A stretch of 64,000 nucleotides of DNA, taken from positions 248,001 to 312,000 of the forward strand of contig NZ_LMHV01000041.1 of NCBI RefSeq assembly GCF_001429725.1. The letters run 5' to 3'. This DNA is from Rhizobium sp. Root708. Its GTDB lineage: Bacteria; Pseudomonadota; Alphaproteobacteria; Rhizobiales; Rhizobiaceae. Positions within the stretch are counted from its first letter, which is position 1. The number at the start of each line of letters is the position of its first letter. The notes under the pieces were generated by a model. It worked only from the letters and a program-made list of their open reading frames with translations. It searched no databases and was not told where the DNA came from. The position numbers and the translations under genes were made by a program. Of this stretch, positions 18,752 through 27,718 are shown in pieces.

Positions 18752-19810
18752 TTACTTGTACTCAATGATGGTCTGCAACCTGCCCGCAAGTAGGTTGGCG
18801 TAGAACTTGAACACCCCTTGCATCTCGGCGAACTTTATAAGGCTGTCGAACAGCGCATTGCGCCAGCTTTCCCGCCGGAACAGACCTTCCCGCCACGCCT
18901 GTCTGATGATCTGAAGCGGGTATAGGATCAACAGCGACGGATCCATCGTCGCCAACGCGGTCAGTGGCAGGCAGCAGGCCCAGAAGACGATCCGCGCGAC
19001 ATCCTTTTTCCAGATGGCACAGGCGGATTTGCGATGCAGATAGGAAACCTGCGCGAAGGCATGACCGCCACGAACCGACCGGCGCCACCATTGCTTGAAG
19101 CTGTGCATGTCGACGTCATGCCGCGACATCTCTCCATCCAGCCGCCATATACGCCAGCCCTTCTCCCGAAGCCGCACGCACATCTCGGATTCTTCGCCGG
19201 CGATCAGCCAGTCCCTGTATCCCCCGACGTCGCGGAGTGCGGATATGCGCATCATCACATCGCCGCCGCAGCCGTAAATCTCACCGGGACGCCCCTTCCA
19301 GTCCCGATCGACCAGCGCGTTGTAGAGCGTTCTTTCTGGAAATTTCTCGCGACGGTTGCCGTAGGCGGCGACAGCCGTCGAATTCGCAACGAGGAAAGAT
19401 CGCGCCCGCTCCAGCCATCCCTCCTGCAGTTGGCAATCGCCGTCGATGAACTGAACGAACTTGAGATCAGGCCATTGCTCGATCAGCGTTTCCAGGCCCC
19501 GGTTGCGCCCGCGCGCGGCCGTGAAAGGAAGGCTGTCATCCAAGGCAACCGCAATCGCTCCAAGATCACGGGCGCGTTCGACGCTGCCGTCCTTGGACCC
19601 GGAGTCCACGTAGACGATACGCGGCACACGGCTTTTCAACGAAACCAGGCAGTCGACCAGGCGCTGCCCTTCGTTTCGTCCTATTGCGACGATCCCGACA
19701 TCGGAAAGCTCTCCGTCGCCATTCCTGATTTCTAGAGAGCTTTTTCCCTGTTCAAGGGAAGCGACCGGCGAACTGTCGTGCAGATCAAATTTGGCAATGC
19801 TCGTCATCAT
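18752..19810 (-). CDS. GT2 family glycosyltransferase
   Basis: About 352 residues. A GT-A domain begins near residue 38 (DVGIVAIGRNEGQ) with the nucleotide-sugar motif DGD in FIDGDCQ and the acceptor-side motif EESEMC and QWWRRS further on. The C-terminus has one or two hydrophobic stretches (IVFWACCLPLTALA), suggesting membrane association. It transfers an unknown sugar in polysaccharide assembly. The start is uncertain: ATG at 19810 or 19807, or TTG at 19816, and no strong ribosome site is seen. It is separated from algD by a 565-base gap and so probably belongs to the second polysaccharide locus. Confidence 0.82.
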   Translation of the reverse strand: MMTSIAKFDLHDSSPVASLEQGKSSLEIRNGDGELSDVGIVAIGRNEGQRLVDCLVSLKSRVPRIVYVDSGSKDGSVERARDLGAIAVALDDSLPFTAARGRNRGLETLIEQWPDLKFVQFIDGDCQLQEGWLERARSFLVANSTAVAAYGNRREKFPERTLYNALVDRDWKGRPGEIYGCGGDVMMRISALRDVGGYRDWLIAGEESEMCVRLREKGWRIWRLDGEMSRHDVDMHSFKQWWRRSVRGGHAFAQVSYLHRKSACAIWKKDVARIVFWACCLPLTALATMDPSLLILYPLQIIRQAWREGLFRRESWRNALFDSLIKFAEMQGVFKFYANLLAGRLQTIIEYK

Positions 19811-20055
19811 ACTCAACGAAGCGCTCTACGCGAAGCCAACCCGGCAGCTGGGATGTCGCCTGAAAAGTTCGCGTCTGTCATTACTCTGACTGCGAACGTA
19901 GCGACCATGGATTGACTATAGAGAGCGAAGGCCAACAGTGGGATACCGCCTTTCGGCTGGAACCGCGGCGCTATTTTCCCCTTTTGGATAAATTAAGCCG
20001 TGAGCACGATGTTGCTATACATGACTGAGCAGTAACGAGTGTCGGCGGGTTGTCC

Positions 20056-21312
20056 ATGAGGATCGCGTATCTAACGAACCAGTACCCCGCCCCAAGCCAC
20101 ACGTTTATCCGCCGCGAAATTCTTGCCTTGGAAAAGCGGGGGCACTCCGTTTTCCGATACGCGATACGCCCGTTTTCCGGCGTGCTGAGCGACCTCGAAG
20201 ACATCGCGGAGCAAGCAAGAACTTCGTACCTGCTCAAGCAAGGTGCGGGCAGATCCCTTGCGGCGTTTGCATCGACGCTTCTTCATCATCCGGCAGGCAT
20301 GGGCAGAGCGGCCAAGTTGGCTTTTCGTCTTGGCGCTATGCCGGGCGGCAGTCTTCCGCGACACATTATCTATCTCGCGGAAGCAATGATCCTCTCGAAA
20401 TGGTGCCGTGAGCAGGACATAGATCATCTGCATGTTCACTTCGGCACCAACCCGGCGGCAGTCGCCGCACTGGCAAACGCGATTTCCGGCGTGCCGTTCA
20501 GCTTTACCGTTCATGGCCCCGAGGAATTCGACAGGCCACAAACGATCGGGCTCGGCCTCAAGGCTCGCGCCGCGTCCTTCGTGATCGGCGTCAGCTCGTT
20601 CGGGCGCAGCCAGCTGATGCGCTGGACCCGAACCGATGACTGGCACAAGTTGCATGTCGTTCGCTGCGGTCTGGATGAGCGCTATCGGCAGCAGCCAGCA
20701 GTTCCGCTCCCCGAAGACCGCCGCCTCGTCTGCGTTGCGCGTCTGGGCGAACAAAAGGGACACCTTCTCCTGTTGCAGGCTGCAGCACGCGTCAGGCGCG
20801 ACGGTATATCCTTCAAGCTTATCCTTGCCGGCAACGGGCCTCTACGCAGCGAAATCGAACGAGAGGTCAAGAGGCTGTCGCTGGAGGCTGTCGTCGATCT
20901 GATTGGCACCGTCGACCAGGATCGAGTCCAAGCCGAGATCGCCGCATCGAGAGCGATGGTGCTCGCAAGCTTTGCTGAGGGGCTGCCCGTCGTGCTGATG
21001 GAGAGCATGGCGCTTGGGCGGCCGGTCATCTCGACCTATGTCGCCGGAATACCCGAACTGGTCCAGTCTGAAAATGGCTGGCTTGTCCCGGCCGGCGACG
21101 TCGATGCCCTCGCTGACGCCATGAAAGCGGCACTTACAGCGGAGCCCGCTACGCTTTCTGCGATGGGCGCGCTTGCCCGCAAGCATGTTCTTGCCCGGCA
21201 CGATATCTCGCAGTCGGCCGCGCAGATCGAAGAACTGATCGTCCGCGCCGCCGAGGTCCGCTCTTCGGGACTGGTCGCCACGACCTCCCTGCAGCTTCAG
21301 ACCGATAGCTAA
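20056..21312 (+). CDS. GT4 family glycosyltransferase
   Basis: 418 residues, GT-B fold. The N-terminal domain has IAYLTNQYPAPSHTFIRRE, the Gly-rich acceptor motif typical of GT4 enzymes; the C-terminal domain has VARLGEQKGHLLLLQA and the nucleotide-sugar EX7E motif in SFAEGLPVVLMESMALG. It is a cytoplasmic retaining transferase that adds a sugar to a lipid-linked intermediate. It is the only plus-strand gene of this locus, flanked by a divergent GT2 and a convergent GT2 (gap 7 bases). ATG at 20056 is preferred to TTG at 20050. The sugar specificity cannot be read. Confidence 0.85.
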   Translation: MRIAYLTNQYPAPSHTFIRREILALEKRGHSVFRYAIRPFSGVLSDLEDIAEQARTSYLLKQGAGRSLAAFASTLLHHPAGMGRAAKLAFRLGAMPGGSLPRHIIYLAEAMILSKWCREQDIDHLHVHFGTNPAAVAALANAISGVPFSFTVHGPEEFDRPQTIGLGLKARAASFVIGVSSFGRSQLMRWTRTDDWHKLHVVRCGLDERYRQQPAVPLPEDRRLVCVARLGEQKGHLLLLQAAARVRRDGISFKLILAGNGPLRSEIEREVKRLSLEAVVDLIGTVDQDRVQAEIAASRAMVLASFAEGLPVVLMESMALGRPVISTYVAGIPELVQSENGWLVPAGDVDALADAMKAALTAEPATLSAMGALARKHVLARHDISQSAAQIEELIVRAAEVRSSGLVATTSLQLQTDS

Positions 21313-21319
21313 CTTATCT

Positions 21320-22294
21320 TCAGGATTGCTTCGCTTTTGAAGTCGCGTGATGGACGAAATCGCGCAACAGATGCGGAGGATGAGGGTAATGCTCCCGCTT
21401 GACGGCCGATTTCACGCGACCGAGCAGATTTCCCGCAAGCCAGCAGGAATCGGCGATCGCGGTATAGGTTCTGCCGTGGTTCTTGGTGAAGTAGCGCCGC
21501 CGAGACTCGAACCAATAAGCCGGTAGCCGCCTTGGCGCTACGTCGCGCTCCGTTACACCGGTCGATTGCCCCACCAGATGGATCACACGGCTCTGCGGAA
21601 CATGCCAGCACTCCCAGCCTTCGCGGGCAGCACGGAGGCAGAAATCGACCTCTTCGTGATAGAGAAAGTACTCTTCGTCGAGGTGGCCGATCTTGTCGAG
21701 CAGGGTGCTTCGGATCAGGAAGCTCGCACCGGACACCCAATCGACGCGAACGGCCTCCGTTGGGGTGTCCAGAACCACGCGCCAGCGATCCAGCAATTTG
21801 CTCACGAGACCGAACCGAAACTCGCCCTCGAACTGGGCAACAGCCGTGGGAAACCGAAATGCGCATGCCTGCGGCGTGCCGTCCGGATCCTCAAGCCGAC
21901 TGCCTGCAATGCCGGCTGAAGGATGCCCATCCATAAACGCGACAAGTGTGCCGATGCTACCGGCGCGCGCCACGGTGTCCGGATTCAGCAGGTGCACGTA
22001 TTCCGCACTTCCGTATCGTTCTTTCAGGTGCTCGATCCCGCGGTTATTGCCGTAGGAAAAGCCACCGTTCGTCTCCAGTGGCAGAAGATCGATCCTGTCC
22101 TGCCACCTGTTTTCGACGATCGCCGCCTCGAGTTTCCGCGCAGATCCGTCGCCGGACGCGCCGTCGACGACAACGATACGCGTTGGCTCCGGCACGCCCT
22201 CCGGCTGCATCAGCGAGTGCATGCAGTCAATGACGAGATCGGCGGTTCGATAGTTGACGATAACGATGAAAAGCTTGTGATCGTGCTCGACCAT
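21320..22294 (-). CDS. GT2 family glycosyltransferase (rhamnosyltransferase-like)
   Basis: 324 residues. GT-A motifs: IVIVNYRTADLV at the start, DGASGDGS, LLNPDTV as the DXD equivalent, and VSGASFLIR...YFLYHEEVDFCLR, the acceptor-site pattern of WcaA/rhamnosyl-like GT2 enzymes. ATG at 22294 has AAGG 8 bases upstream; a TTG at 22309 overlapping the upstream stop is a weaker alternative. It follows the ExeA-like ATPase gene by about 11 bases, so it is the last gene of the export-protein operon that starts at 26871. Confidence 0.83.
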   Translation of the reverse strand: MVEHDHKLFIVIVNYRTADLVIDCMHSLMQPEGVPEPTRIVVVDGASGDGSARKLEAAIVENRWQDRIDLLPLETNGGFSYGNNRGIEHLKERYGSAEYVHLLNPDTVARAGSIGTLVAFMDGHPSAGIAGSRLEDPDGTPQACAFRFPTAVAQFEGEFRFGLVSKLLDRWRVVLDTPTEAVRVDWVSGASFLIRSTLLDKIGHLDEEYFLYHEEVDFCLRAAREGWECWHVPQSRVIHLVGQSTGVTERDVAPRRLPAYWFESRRRYFTKNHGRTYTAIADSCWLAGNLLGRVKSAVKREHYPHPPHLLRDFVHHATSKAKQS

Positions 22295-22305
22295 GACAGA
22301 TGCCT

Positions 22306-23163
22306 TCAAAACGCGCGTTGCAGCTCGGGGCGCAGAGCGGATGCCTCGTCAGACGCGAAGATCCCATAACGGCTTCGGTCCTCAAGGACCCGGCGAACGG
22401 TGCTGGCGCTAACCTGCGTCCGCATTTTCGCATAGGCATAGACGAGGCAGCGGTCTGCAAGGACATTGATCTGGCGCGGAATACCCTTCGAAGCTTCGAA
22501 GAGAAGCGTCTTGGCGGACGAGGAGAAGAGATGATCGGGGCCACCGGCAACACGAATGCGATGATCAATGTATGCTCTGGCTTCAACCCGGCCGAGTTCC
22601 GGCAGCTGGAAGTCCGATGAAACGCGCTGCGCGAATTGTCTCAATTCAGGCAGCTGGAGCGTCGCGCGCAGCTCCGATTGTCCGACAAGGATGAGCTGCA
22701 TCAGCATCGACTTGGTATTGATGTTGGAGAGCATCCGCAACTCTTCGAGCCGATCCGGCTCGAGATTCTGGGCTTCGTCGATAATCAGAACCACGCGCCC
22801 GCGGCGCTTCACCTCGCCCTCCACGAACTCGCAGAACCGCTTGTAGAGACGTGGATAGGACGCGTCCTCGAACCCCTGCCCGAAGGCCATGAGAATCCAT
22901 TCCAGCAGGTTGCCGCCGGCCCGAGTGGTATGGGTGATCATGCCGATCCTGGTCGACTGATGCATGTTGCTCAGGAAATGCTGGATCAACGTCGTCTTGC
23001 CGGAGCCGACGGTTCCGGTGATGACCGTAAAACCCGCCTGGTTGACCAAGCCGTATTCCAACATCGACAATGCCATGGAATGCGAGGAGCCGAAATATAG
23101 AAACTTCGGATCTGGCAGAATGGAGAAGGGCTTTTCCAACAGTCCGTAATGTTTTTCGTACAT
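22306..23163 (-). CDS. ExeA-like AAA ATPase of a polysaccharide locus
   Basis: 285 residues. The N-terminus MYEKHYGLLEKPF and PDPKFLYFGSSH are typical of ExeA/GspA-type ATPases found in exopolysaccharide loci (the PEP-CTERM locus secretion ATPase subfamily). Walker A GTVGSGKTT lies near 50-58, Walker B VVLIIDEAQN near 125-134, with a C-terminal AAA lid. The protein probably uses ATP in assembly or control of the export machinery; no exosortase or peptidoglycan-binding domain is present here. GGAG lies 7 bases before the ATG. It sits 77 bases downstream of the BY-kinase-like gene in the same operon. Confidence 0.8.
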   Translation of the reverse strand: MYEKHYGLLEKPFSILPDPKFLYFGSSHSMALSMLEYGLVNQAGFTVITGTVGSGKTTLIQHFLSNMHQSTRIGMITHTTRAGGNLLEWILMAFGQGFEDASYPRLYKRFCEFVEGEVKRRGRVVLIIDEAQNLEPDRLEELRMLSNINTKSMLMQLILVGQSELRATLQLPELRQFAQRVSSDFQLPELGRVEARAYIDHRIRVAGGPDHLFSSSAKTLLFEASKGIPRQINVLADRCLVYAYAKMRTQVSASTVRRVLEDRSRYGIFASDEASALRPELQRAF

Positions 23164-23240
23164 TCACTACTCCACTCAAACCTGCCCTACCGGGTAGAAC
23201 TCTCCGCGCCTGGGCTATCGGCAGCAAGAGATGCCCTTTG

Positions 23241-24014
23241 CTACAAACCGTGCTTTCGGCACTTGTTCAGGACGACCTGCACGTTGCTCTTTGTCCCGAG
23301 ATACGTGCGGCAGGCCTCAAGCTCCGCGAGCCGAGTTTGGCCGACGGCAAGAAGCAGAACCACCGCCTGCGCCTCGGACGCAAGCGCAGCCGACTCGTCC
23401 GTGGTCAGCATCGGCGGCAGGTCGAGTATGGTGATCGTCGGATTGAGCGCGCGACGGAGCGCATCAATGCGACGCATCAGCTGCATCGCGTCGCTCTTGC
23501 CGGACGTCTTCTCATAGCTGTTTCCCGGGCAGAAGACATGCACCTGCATGCCGCCGAGATCCGCCAGGATAAGCTCCGGTCGCTCCATCTTTCCGGGCGG
23601 CCCCTTCAGCGGAAACCCCATCATCGCCATAATAGACGAGGCGCCGGCATTAGCATCGACCAGCAAGACATTGGCAGAGGGCGTACGGGCAAAGCTGAAC
23701 GCGAGATTTGCCGCAACGGTTGTCGTTCCACACCCCACTGTCGGCGCAGTCACCGCAATCAGGCCGCTCCGGTCGTCCTGGGTCAGCGATTGCAACTGGT
23801 TGCGCAAAACATCATAGGGACGTGTTGCCATATGGTTTGTGTCGTACGCCACGATGCGAGCGGCCAGCATGGTCGAAGGAGACAACCTGACCGCTGCGTT
23901 CTCCTGTTCATCGCCCATCAATGCGGCGCGCTCGGGCTGTACAGGCAAGCCGCCGATCGCATTCAACTGCGGTGTGCTTCTGGCACGCTGTAAAGCTCTA
24001 GCGATGATTTCCAT
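23241..24014 (-). CDS. BY-kinase-like P-loop protein with a substituted Walker A lysine
   Basis: 257 residues of the CpsD/CapB/MinD-type fold, positioned as usual after a Wzz protein. A Walker A' motif is visible (VLLVDAN, D120) and a Walker B-like TILDLPP. The Walker A motif reads G94-C-G-T97-T-T in place of GxGK(S/T): the lysine that contacts ATP phosphates is threonine. The C-terminus (KCRKHGL) carries no tyrosine cluster, so autophosphorylation is doubtful. It may be a pseudokinase that only regulates the Wzz partner. GGAAG precedes the ATG at 24014, 30 bases after the Wzz gene. The DNA reading at 23705-23745 is unambiguous. Confidence 0.8.
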   Translation of the reverse strand: MEIIARALQRARSTPQLNAIGGLPVQPERAALMGDEQENAAVRLSPSTMLAARIVAYDTNHMATRPYDVLRNQLQSLTQDDRSGLIAVTAPTVGCGTTTVAANLAFSFARTPSANVLLVDANAGASSIMAMMGFPLKGPPGKMERPELILADLGGMQVHVFCPGNSYEKTSGKSDAMQLMRRIDALRRALNPTITILDLPPMLTTDESAALASEAQAVVLLLAVGQTRLAELEACRTYLGTKSNVQVVLNKCRKHGL

Positions 24015-24044
24015 GACGTCACTTCCCGTTCGAAGACGTGGTGT

Positions 24045-25550
24045 TCAGGTCCGCGATGCGCTCTGCACAGTCGGCGTGGAGAAAAACTTTCGGACGGAAC
24101 CGAACCATCCTCGTCGCGCAGATCCCGACGGATCAGGCGGCGTCCACTCCGGCAACACCACCAGCGTTTGGCCCCCGAGCGATTCAGCAAGATCAAATGT
24201 GCCGCGTATTGTCGGTGTCAGAAGGTCCGCGAGAAGGACCGTGCCCATTCCCGCGGCAAGCGACAGAACCAGGACAACAATCATGAACTTCATCCGCGAC
24301 TGCGTCGGATAGAGAGGAACATCCGGCGTCTCGATGACTTCGATCTGCATGGCGGATTCACCGCTTTCCAGGCGCTCCCCGGTCCGGGCCGTTTCAAGCT
24401 TGCTCTTCATGTCGTCGAGGCTGCGCTGCAGGCCAGTGCGCTCGATATCGATTGCATTCATCTGCGCTTCGATATCGGGCGCGCGGCTGATATCCATCTT
24501 GATGGCGGAGATTTTCGCCCGCACCTGATCTCGCTGCTGCAACAACGCCGCCTGCCGCGCCTTGGCGATCGGAACACGTTGCGATACCAGTGCCAACTCC
24601 GGCGGCAAATCGACTGGATCGGCGTTGGCGGTTTCCGCACCTGCTTCCTGTGGCGCCGCGGCTTGGCTCTTCAGCAGGTCAATCTTCTGCTTCAATGCGC
24701 GGATCTGCGGGTGGGACTCAGAGTAGATCAGAAGCTTCTCGTTGATCTGGGTCTGCAATTGCGCCAACTGGGCACGCCGGCGCGTCGTATCGGCCGAGTT
24801 CTCAATTCCAAGACGCAACTGCGCTTGCAGGAGGCTCACCTCTTCATTCTGCGAGGTAATCGCCGTCTCCAAGCTCGACAAATCGCGTTCTCTTTCCTGT
24901 AGCTCGATCAGAAGCTGGGGAACGCGGTTCGGCATCACGTCCTTGTTTTCCTCGACGAACTTGTCGCGATAGGCTTCCTTCTGCTTCAGTTTCGCGTCCA
25001 GATCCTCCGTTTCTCGCGTCAGGAATTGCGCCGTTTCCGTTGCACGCGAGACACGAATTCGCTTCGTTTCGTTCATCAACATATCGATGAGGTCGCTCGT
25101 TACGGCGGCTGCAACCTTTGGATCACCATACTTGAAACCAACATGGACGACGGAACTGGCCGATGTCGGGTCGGCGCCTTCCGGCGTCTCGCTCGTGATT
25201 GTGACGGCCAAACGAATAAGATCAGCAAACTTGCTTTTGGAAAGCGTCTGCGCCAGCGCAGGGAACAAATTTTGACGTTCGGCGAGGTCAAGGAGACTGT
25301 CTCGAGCAAGGACTCGTTGCTCGATCAGTTGCAGACGCTCGTTCGTCACCGTAGCCGGCACCAGCGTGGAGGGTATCTGTTGCCCTTCAACGATCAGGAC
25401 CGCCTGGGAATAGTAACTGCGCGGTAGCTGCAAGACGACCGCCATTCCACACAGGAGGATTATCAAGAAAGGGATCAGGAAATGGGTCTTCTTCGCCAAC
25501 AAGAGGTCGAAGTAGTATTGGGCGTTTCGGATCAGGAAATCTTTGTTCAT
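24045..25550 (-). CDS. Wzz/GNVR-type polysaccharide co-polymerase
   Basis: 501 residues from ATG 25550 (an in-frame upstream extension of 41 residues lacks any membrane or family signal). Two transmembrane helices frame the protein: one near 25-45 (HFLIPFLIILLCGMAVVL) and one near 420-440 (KFMIVVLVLSLAAG), with a long periplasmic coiled coil between (about 150-380). The proline-rich block VPLYPTQSR before the second helix is typical. Such proteins set chain length and work with the adjacent tyrosine-kinase-like protein and the outer-membrane export protein. No kinase domain is fused, consistent with the separate gene at 23241. Confidence 0.87.
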   Translation of the reverse strand: MNKDFLIRNAQYYFDLLLAKKTHFLIPFLIILLCGMAVVLQLPRSYYSQAVLIVEGQQIPSTLVPATVTNERLQLIEQRVLARDSLLDLAERQNLFPALAQTLSKSKFADLIRLAVTITSETPEGADPTSASSVVHVGFKYGDPKVAAAVTSDLIDMLMNETKRIRVSRATETAQFLTRETEDLDAKLKQKEAYRDKFVEENKDVMPNRVPQLLIELQERERDLSSLETAITSQNEEVSLLQAQLRLGIENSADTTRRRAQLAQLQTQINEKLLIYSESHPQIRALKQKIDLLKSQAAAPQEAGAETANADPVDLPPELALVSQRVPIAKARQAALLQQRDQVRAKISAIKMDISRAPDIEAQMNAIDIERTGLQRSLDDMKSKLETARTGERLESGESAMQIEVIETPDVPLYPTQSRMKFMIVVLVLSLAAGMGTVLLADLLTPTIRGTFDLAESLGGQTLVVLPEWTPPDPSGSARRGWFGSVRKFFSTPTVQSASRT

Positions 25551-25608
25551 CGCGTCACTCGTCGGCCTGGCGCCTGCTCGGTTTCTGGCGGGATGCTGTT
25601 GCGAATTG

Positions 25609-26871
25609 TCATTGAACCGCAGCCCCCTCGGCGGCGGCGGCCTTGCTTTCGAGCCGCGGCGGCACAGGGGCACTTGGTAAAATCCCGGTCGTCAGGCTAT
25701 CGAGGGTGCCATAAAGAACGCGCACAAGATCGCCTGGCAGAAGCGGCGTCATCTCATCCGCCTCGAACTCCTGTGGTGAACCTCCGACCGCTCGTACGAT
25801 GCGATAGCGAACTGTTCGGACGTTGCTTCCAGGGTTCTCACTCGCGCTGCGTTCATATACATCGAGGACTTTTCGAGCATCGGCGAGACTGTTCTTTGCT
25901 CCCTCCTCCTGACGCTCGACATCAACTATCTCCGACAGTGTTCTTTCTCTCTGCTGACGGACGGACGTGTCGATTTGCGTCAGTTCCTGCTGAACCGCGC
26001 GCTGAGCGGTGGTGAAGTCAGCGACGAGCCGGCCTTTGGCAATTTCGAGATCGGCGATTTCGTTCTCACGATCAAATTTCTGGGTGGCTTGCAGAGCGCC
26101 CCTTTCGACCAACGCGACGACAGAGTCGCGGCGTTGCTTGGCGACTTCGATCCGGCGATCGAGTGTTTCCGACTGCTCGTTGATGGCCGCGATATTTCGC
26201 GCTCCGAGTGTTTCTGTGTCCTTGCGAGCCTTTGCCTGGGCCTCTATCCCTTGGCGATAGGCGTCGAGAAGCGTCTGCTCCTGCTCTATGATCGCCCTGC
26301 TCTCCGCATCCTGACTGTCCACTTCGAGAATGGTCTTGTCTTCGAGCTCCGCCTGCAGACGGCCATGGCGGGCCGTCAACTGCTTCAAGCGCGTTTCGGT
26401 CTCCGCAATCGTCCGCCGCACAACGATCGTGCGGTCTTCATCGCTGGGCAGCAACGGGCTGCGACGCAGCCCTCCTGCAACACTGACACCGTGCAGAACG
26501 GTCATGCCCTTGCGAAACGGATAGGATCCCGGCGTCGTGACTTCGCCGCCAAGAAAAATGCTCGGCTGATGCAAAGGATCTGGACGCAGCATGATCGTCA
26601 GGTTCGGGTTCTCCTTGAAGAATGGCCGAAGCTTCTCGTTGAAGGCTGCCTCGACCTCCGTGACTGTCATGCCGGCAGCCTTGAGATGGCCTGCCAGAGG
26701 GAACGACACCCAGCCATCGGGCTCAACGACAACGTTGCGACGAAGGTCTTCTTCCTGAGCAACCCAAACCTCGAGAGTATCCCCGGGCTGTAGCAGATAT
26801 TTTTCCTGCCCCTGGGCCGCACCCAACAGCACCAAGTAAAGCAGACCCGCACAGGCATATTTTATACGCAT
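25609..26871 (-). CDS. ExoF-like polysaccharide export protein (Poly_export/SLBB with coiled coil)
   Basis: 420 residues. Signal peptide (cleavage near AQG-QE, residue 22), then the export domain YLLQPGDTLEVWVAQEE and an SLBB-like domain (IFLGGEVTTPGSYPFRKG), then a long coiled coil (about 150-350), and a second small SLBB-like region (EMTPLLPGDLVRVL). This arrangement resembles rhizobial ExoF more than Wza, and no lipobox is seen. It acts in the periplasm or outer membrane in EPS export. GAGG lies 6 bases before the ATG at 26871. It is the first gene of the minus-strand operon running to 21320. Confidence 0.85.
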   Translation of the reverse strand: MRIKYACAGLLYLVLLGAAQGQEKYLLQPGDTLEVWVAQEEDLRRNVVVEPDGWVSFPLAGHLKAAGMTVTEVEAAFNEKLRPFFKENPNLTIMLRPDPLHQPSIFLGGEVTTPGSYPFRKGMTVLHGVSVAGGLRRSPLLPSDEDRTIVVRRTIAETETRLKQLTARHGRLQAELEDKTILEVDSQDAESRAIIEQEQTLLDAYRQGIEAQAKARKDTETLGARNIAAINEQSETLDRRIEVAKQRRDSVVALVERGALQATQKFDRENEIADLEIAKGRLVADFTTAQRAVQQELTQIDTSVRQQRERTLSEIVDVERQEEGAKNSLADARKVLDVYERSASENPGSNVRTVRYRIVRAVGGSPQEFEADEMTPLLPGDLVRVLYGTLDSLTTGILPSAPVPPRLESKAAAAEGAAVQ

Positions 26872-27718
26872 ACTTTGCCTCGACAGGAGTATTATTTCTC
26901 AAAGCTTGGCCCGACTTGGGCCGTCATTGGATGCATAGTAATGGCTTCGCCGGTGGGTGAGAACAACGCACAATGGAGTACATTCCGGATGGGCCAAGCC
27001 CCATGGGAGCTAAAGGGTCAGAGGCGCGATTCCTCATTTTGGGAGCTGAGCTGTGAACAAGGGTCAATGAACATGTTGCGGCGCAGTCCACGTCGGTAAA
27101 ATGACATGCCGCAATCGACCGTATATTTCCGACACAGTTGAATTTATACTCAGTAAACGACGCGCCACGCCTAATATATTGATCGATTTATATTATATCC
27201 GAAAGCTGCCGCATGAATTTCCCTCTATGCTACGTATAAATTCGACTTGCTCGATTCCGAGAAAGTATTAAATTCGATTAAAATCGAAACTATCACGAAC
27301 GAACACCCGCTCCCTTGTCGGAAGCGACGCGCGAGCCGGGCCAAAGTCAATGTCCGTCGGAAGAGATAGGCCATCATCCGTTTGGATAGTGTAGATCACA
27401 GTCGGTGACGGGGTGGAATTTCCATAGCTTCCGGAAGAATGAGCATGCGGCCAACGCGCCGGGGGCTTGCCTCAACCGTCAAACACCACCATAGGTTGGC
27501 GCGACCAGATCGCGGGTGTGCGTCACGCCGAAGGAGCCAAGCGATGGATTTTGCGCGAGCTGGCTGGGCTCGCTTTATATAGGGCGATAAGTTTGACGGG
27601 CGCTTCCCTGCTGCCGGAACGGGGCAATCAAGCGCTGCGCGGAGGCGCATGTTCGTCTTGCGTCTCGACACAACTCGCTGTCTATTACGCGTCACTCAGA
27701 CAGCAGCGAGAGTGGCGC
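26872..27718. other. Long regulatory gap between the export operon and the hydroxylase gene
   Basis: 847 bases with no well-supported gene. It separates the divergent export operon and hydroxylase gene and so should hold both promoters. The middle (27120-27300) is very AT-rich. It contains the perfect palindrome at 27273-27288 listed separately. An open frame continues from 27467 into the hydroxylase gene but its first 84 codons do not resemble the family. Confidence 0.5.
27273..27288. promoter_or_regulatory. 16-base palindrome, candidate operator
   Basis: TTCGATT (27273-27279), AA, AATCGAA (27282-27288): a perfect 7-bp inverted repeat around AA in an AT-rich stretch between two divergent transcription units. 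The nearby LuxR-type regulator (28728-29507) is one possible ligand. No known consensus was recognised. Confidence 0.3.
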
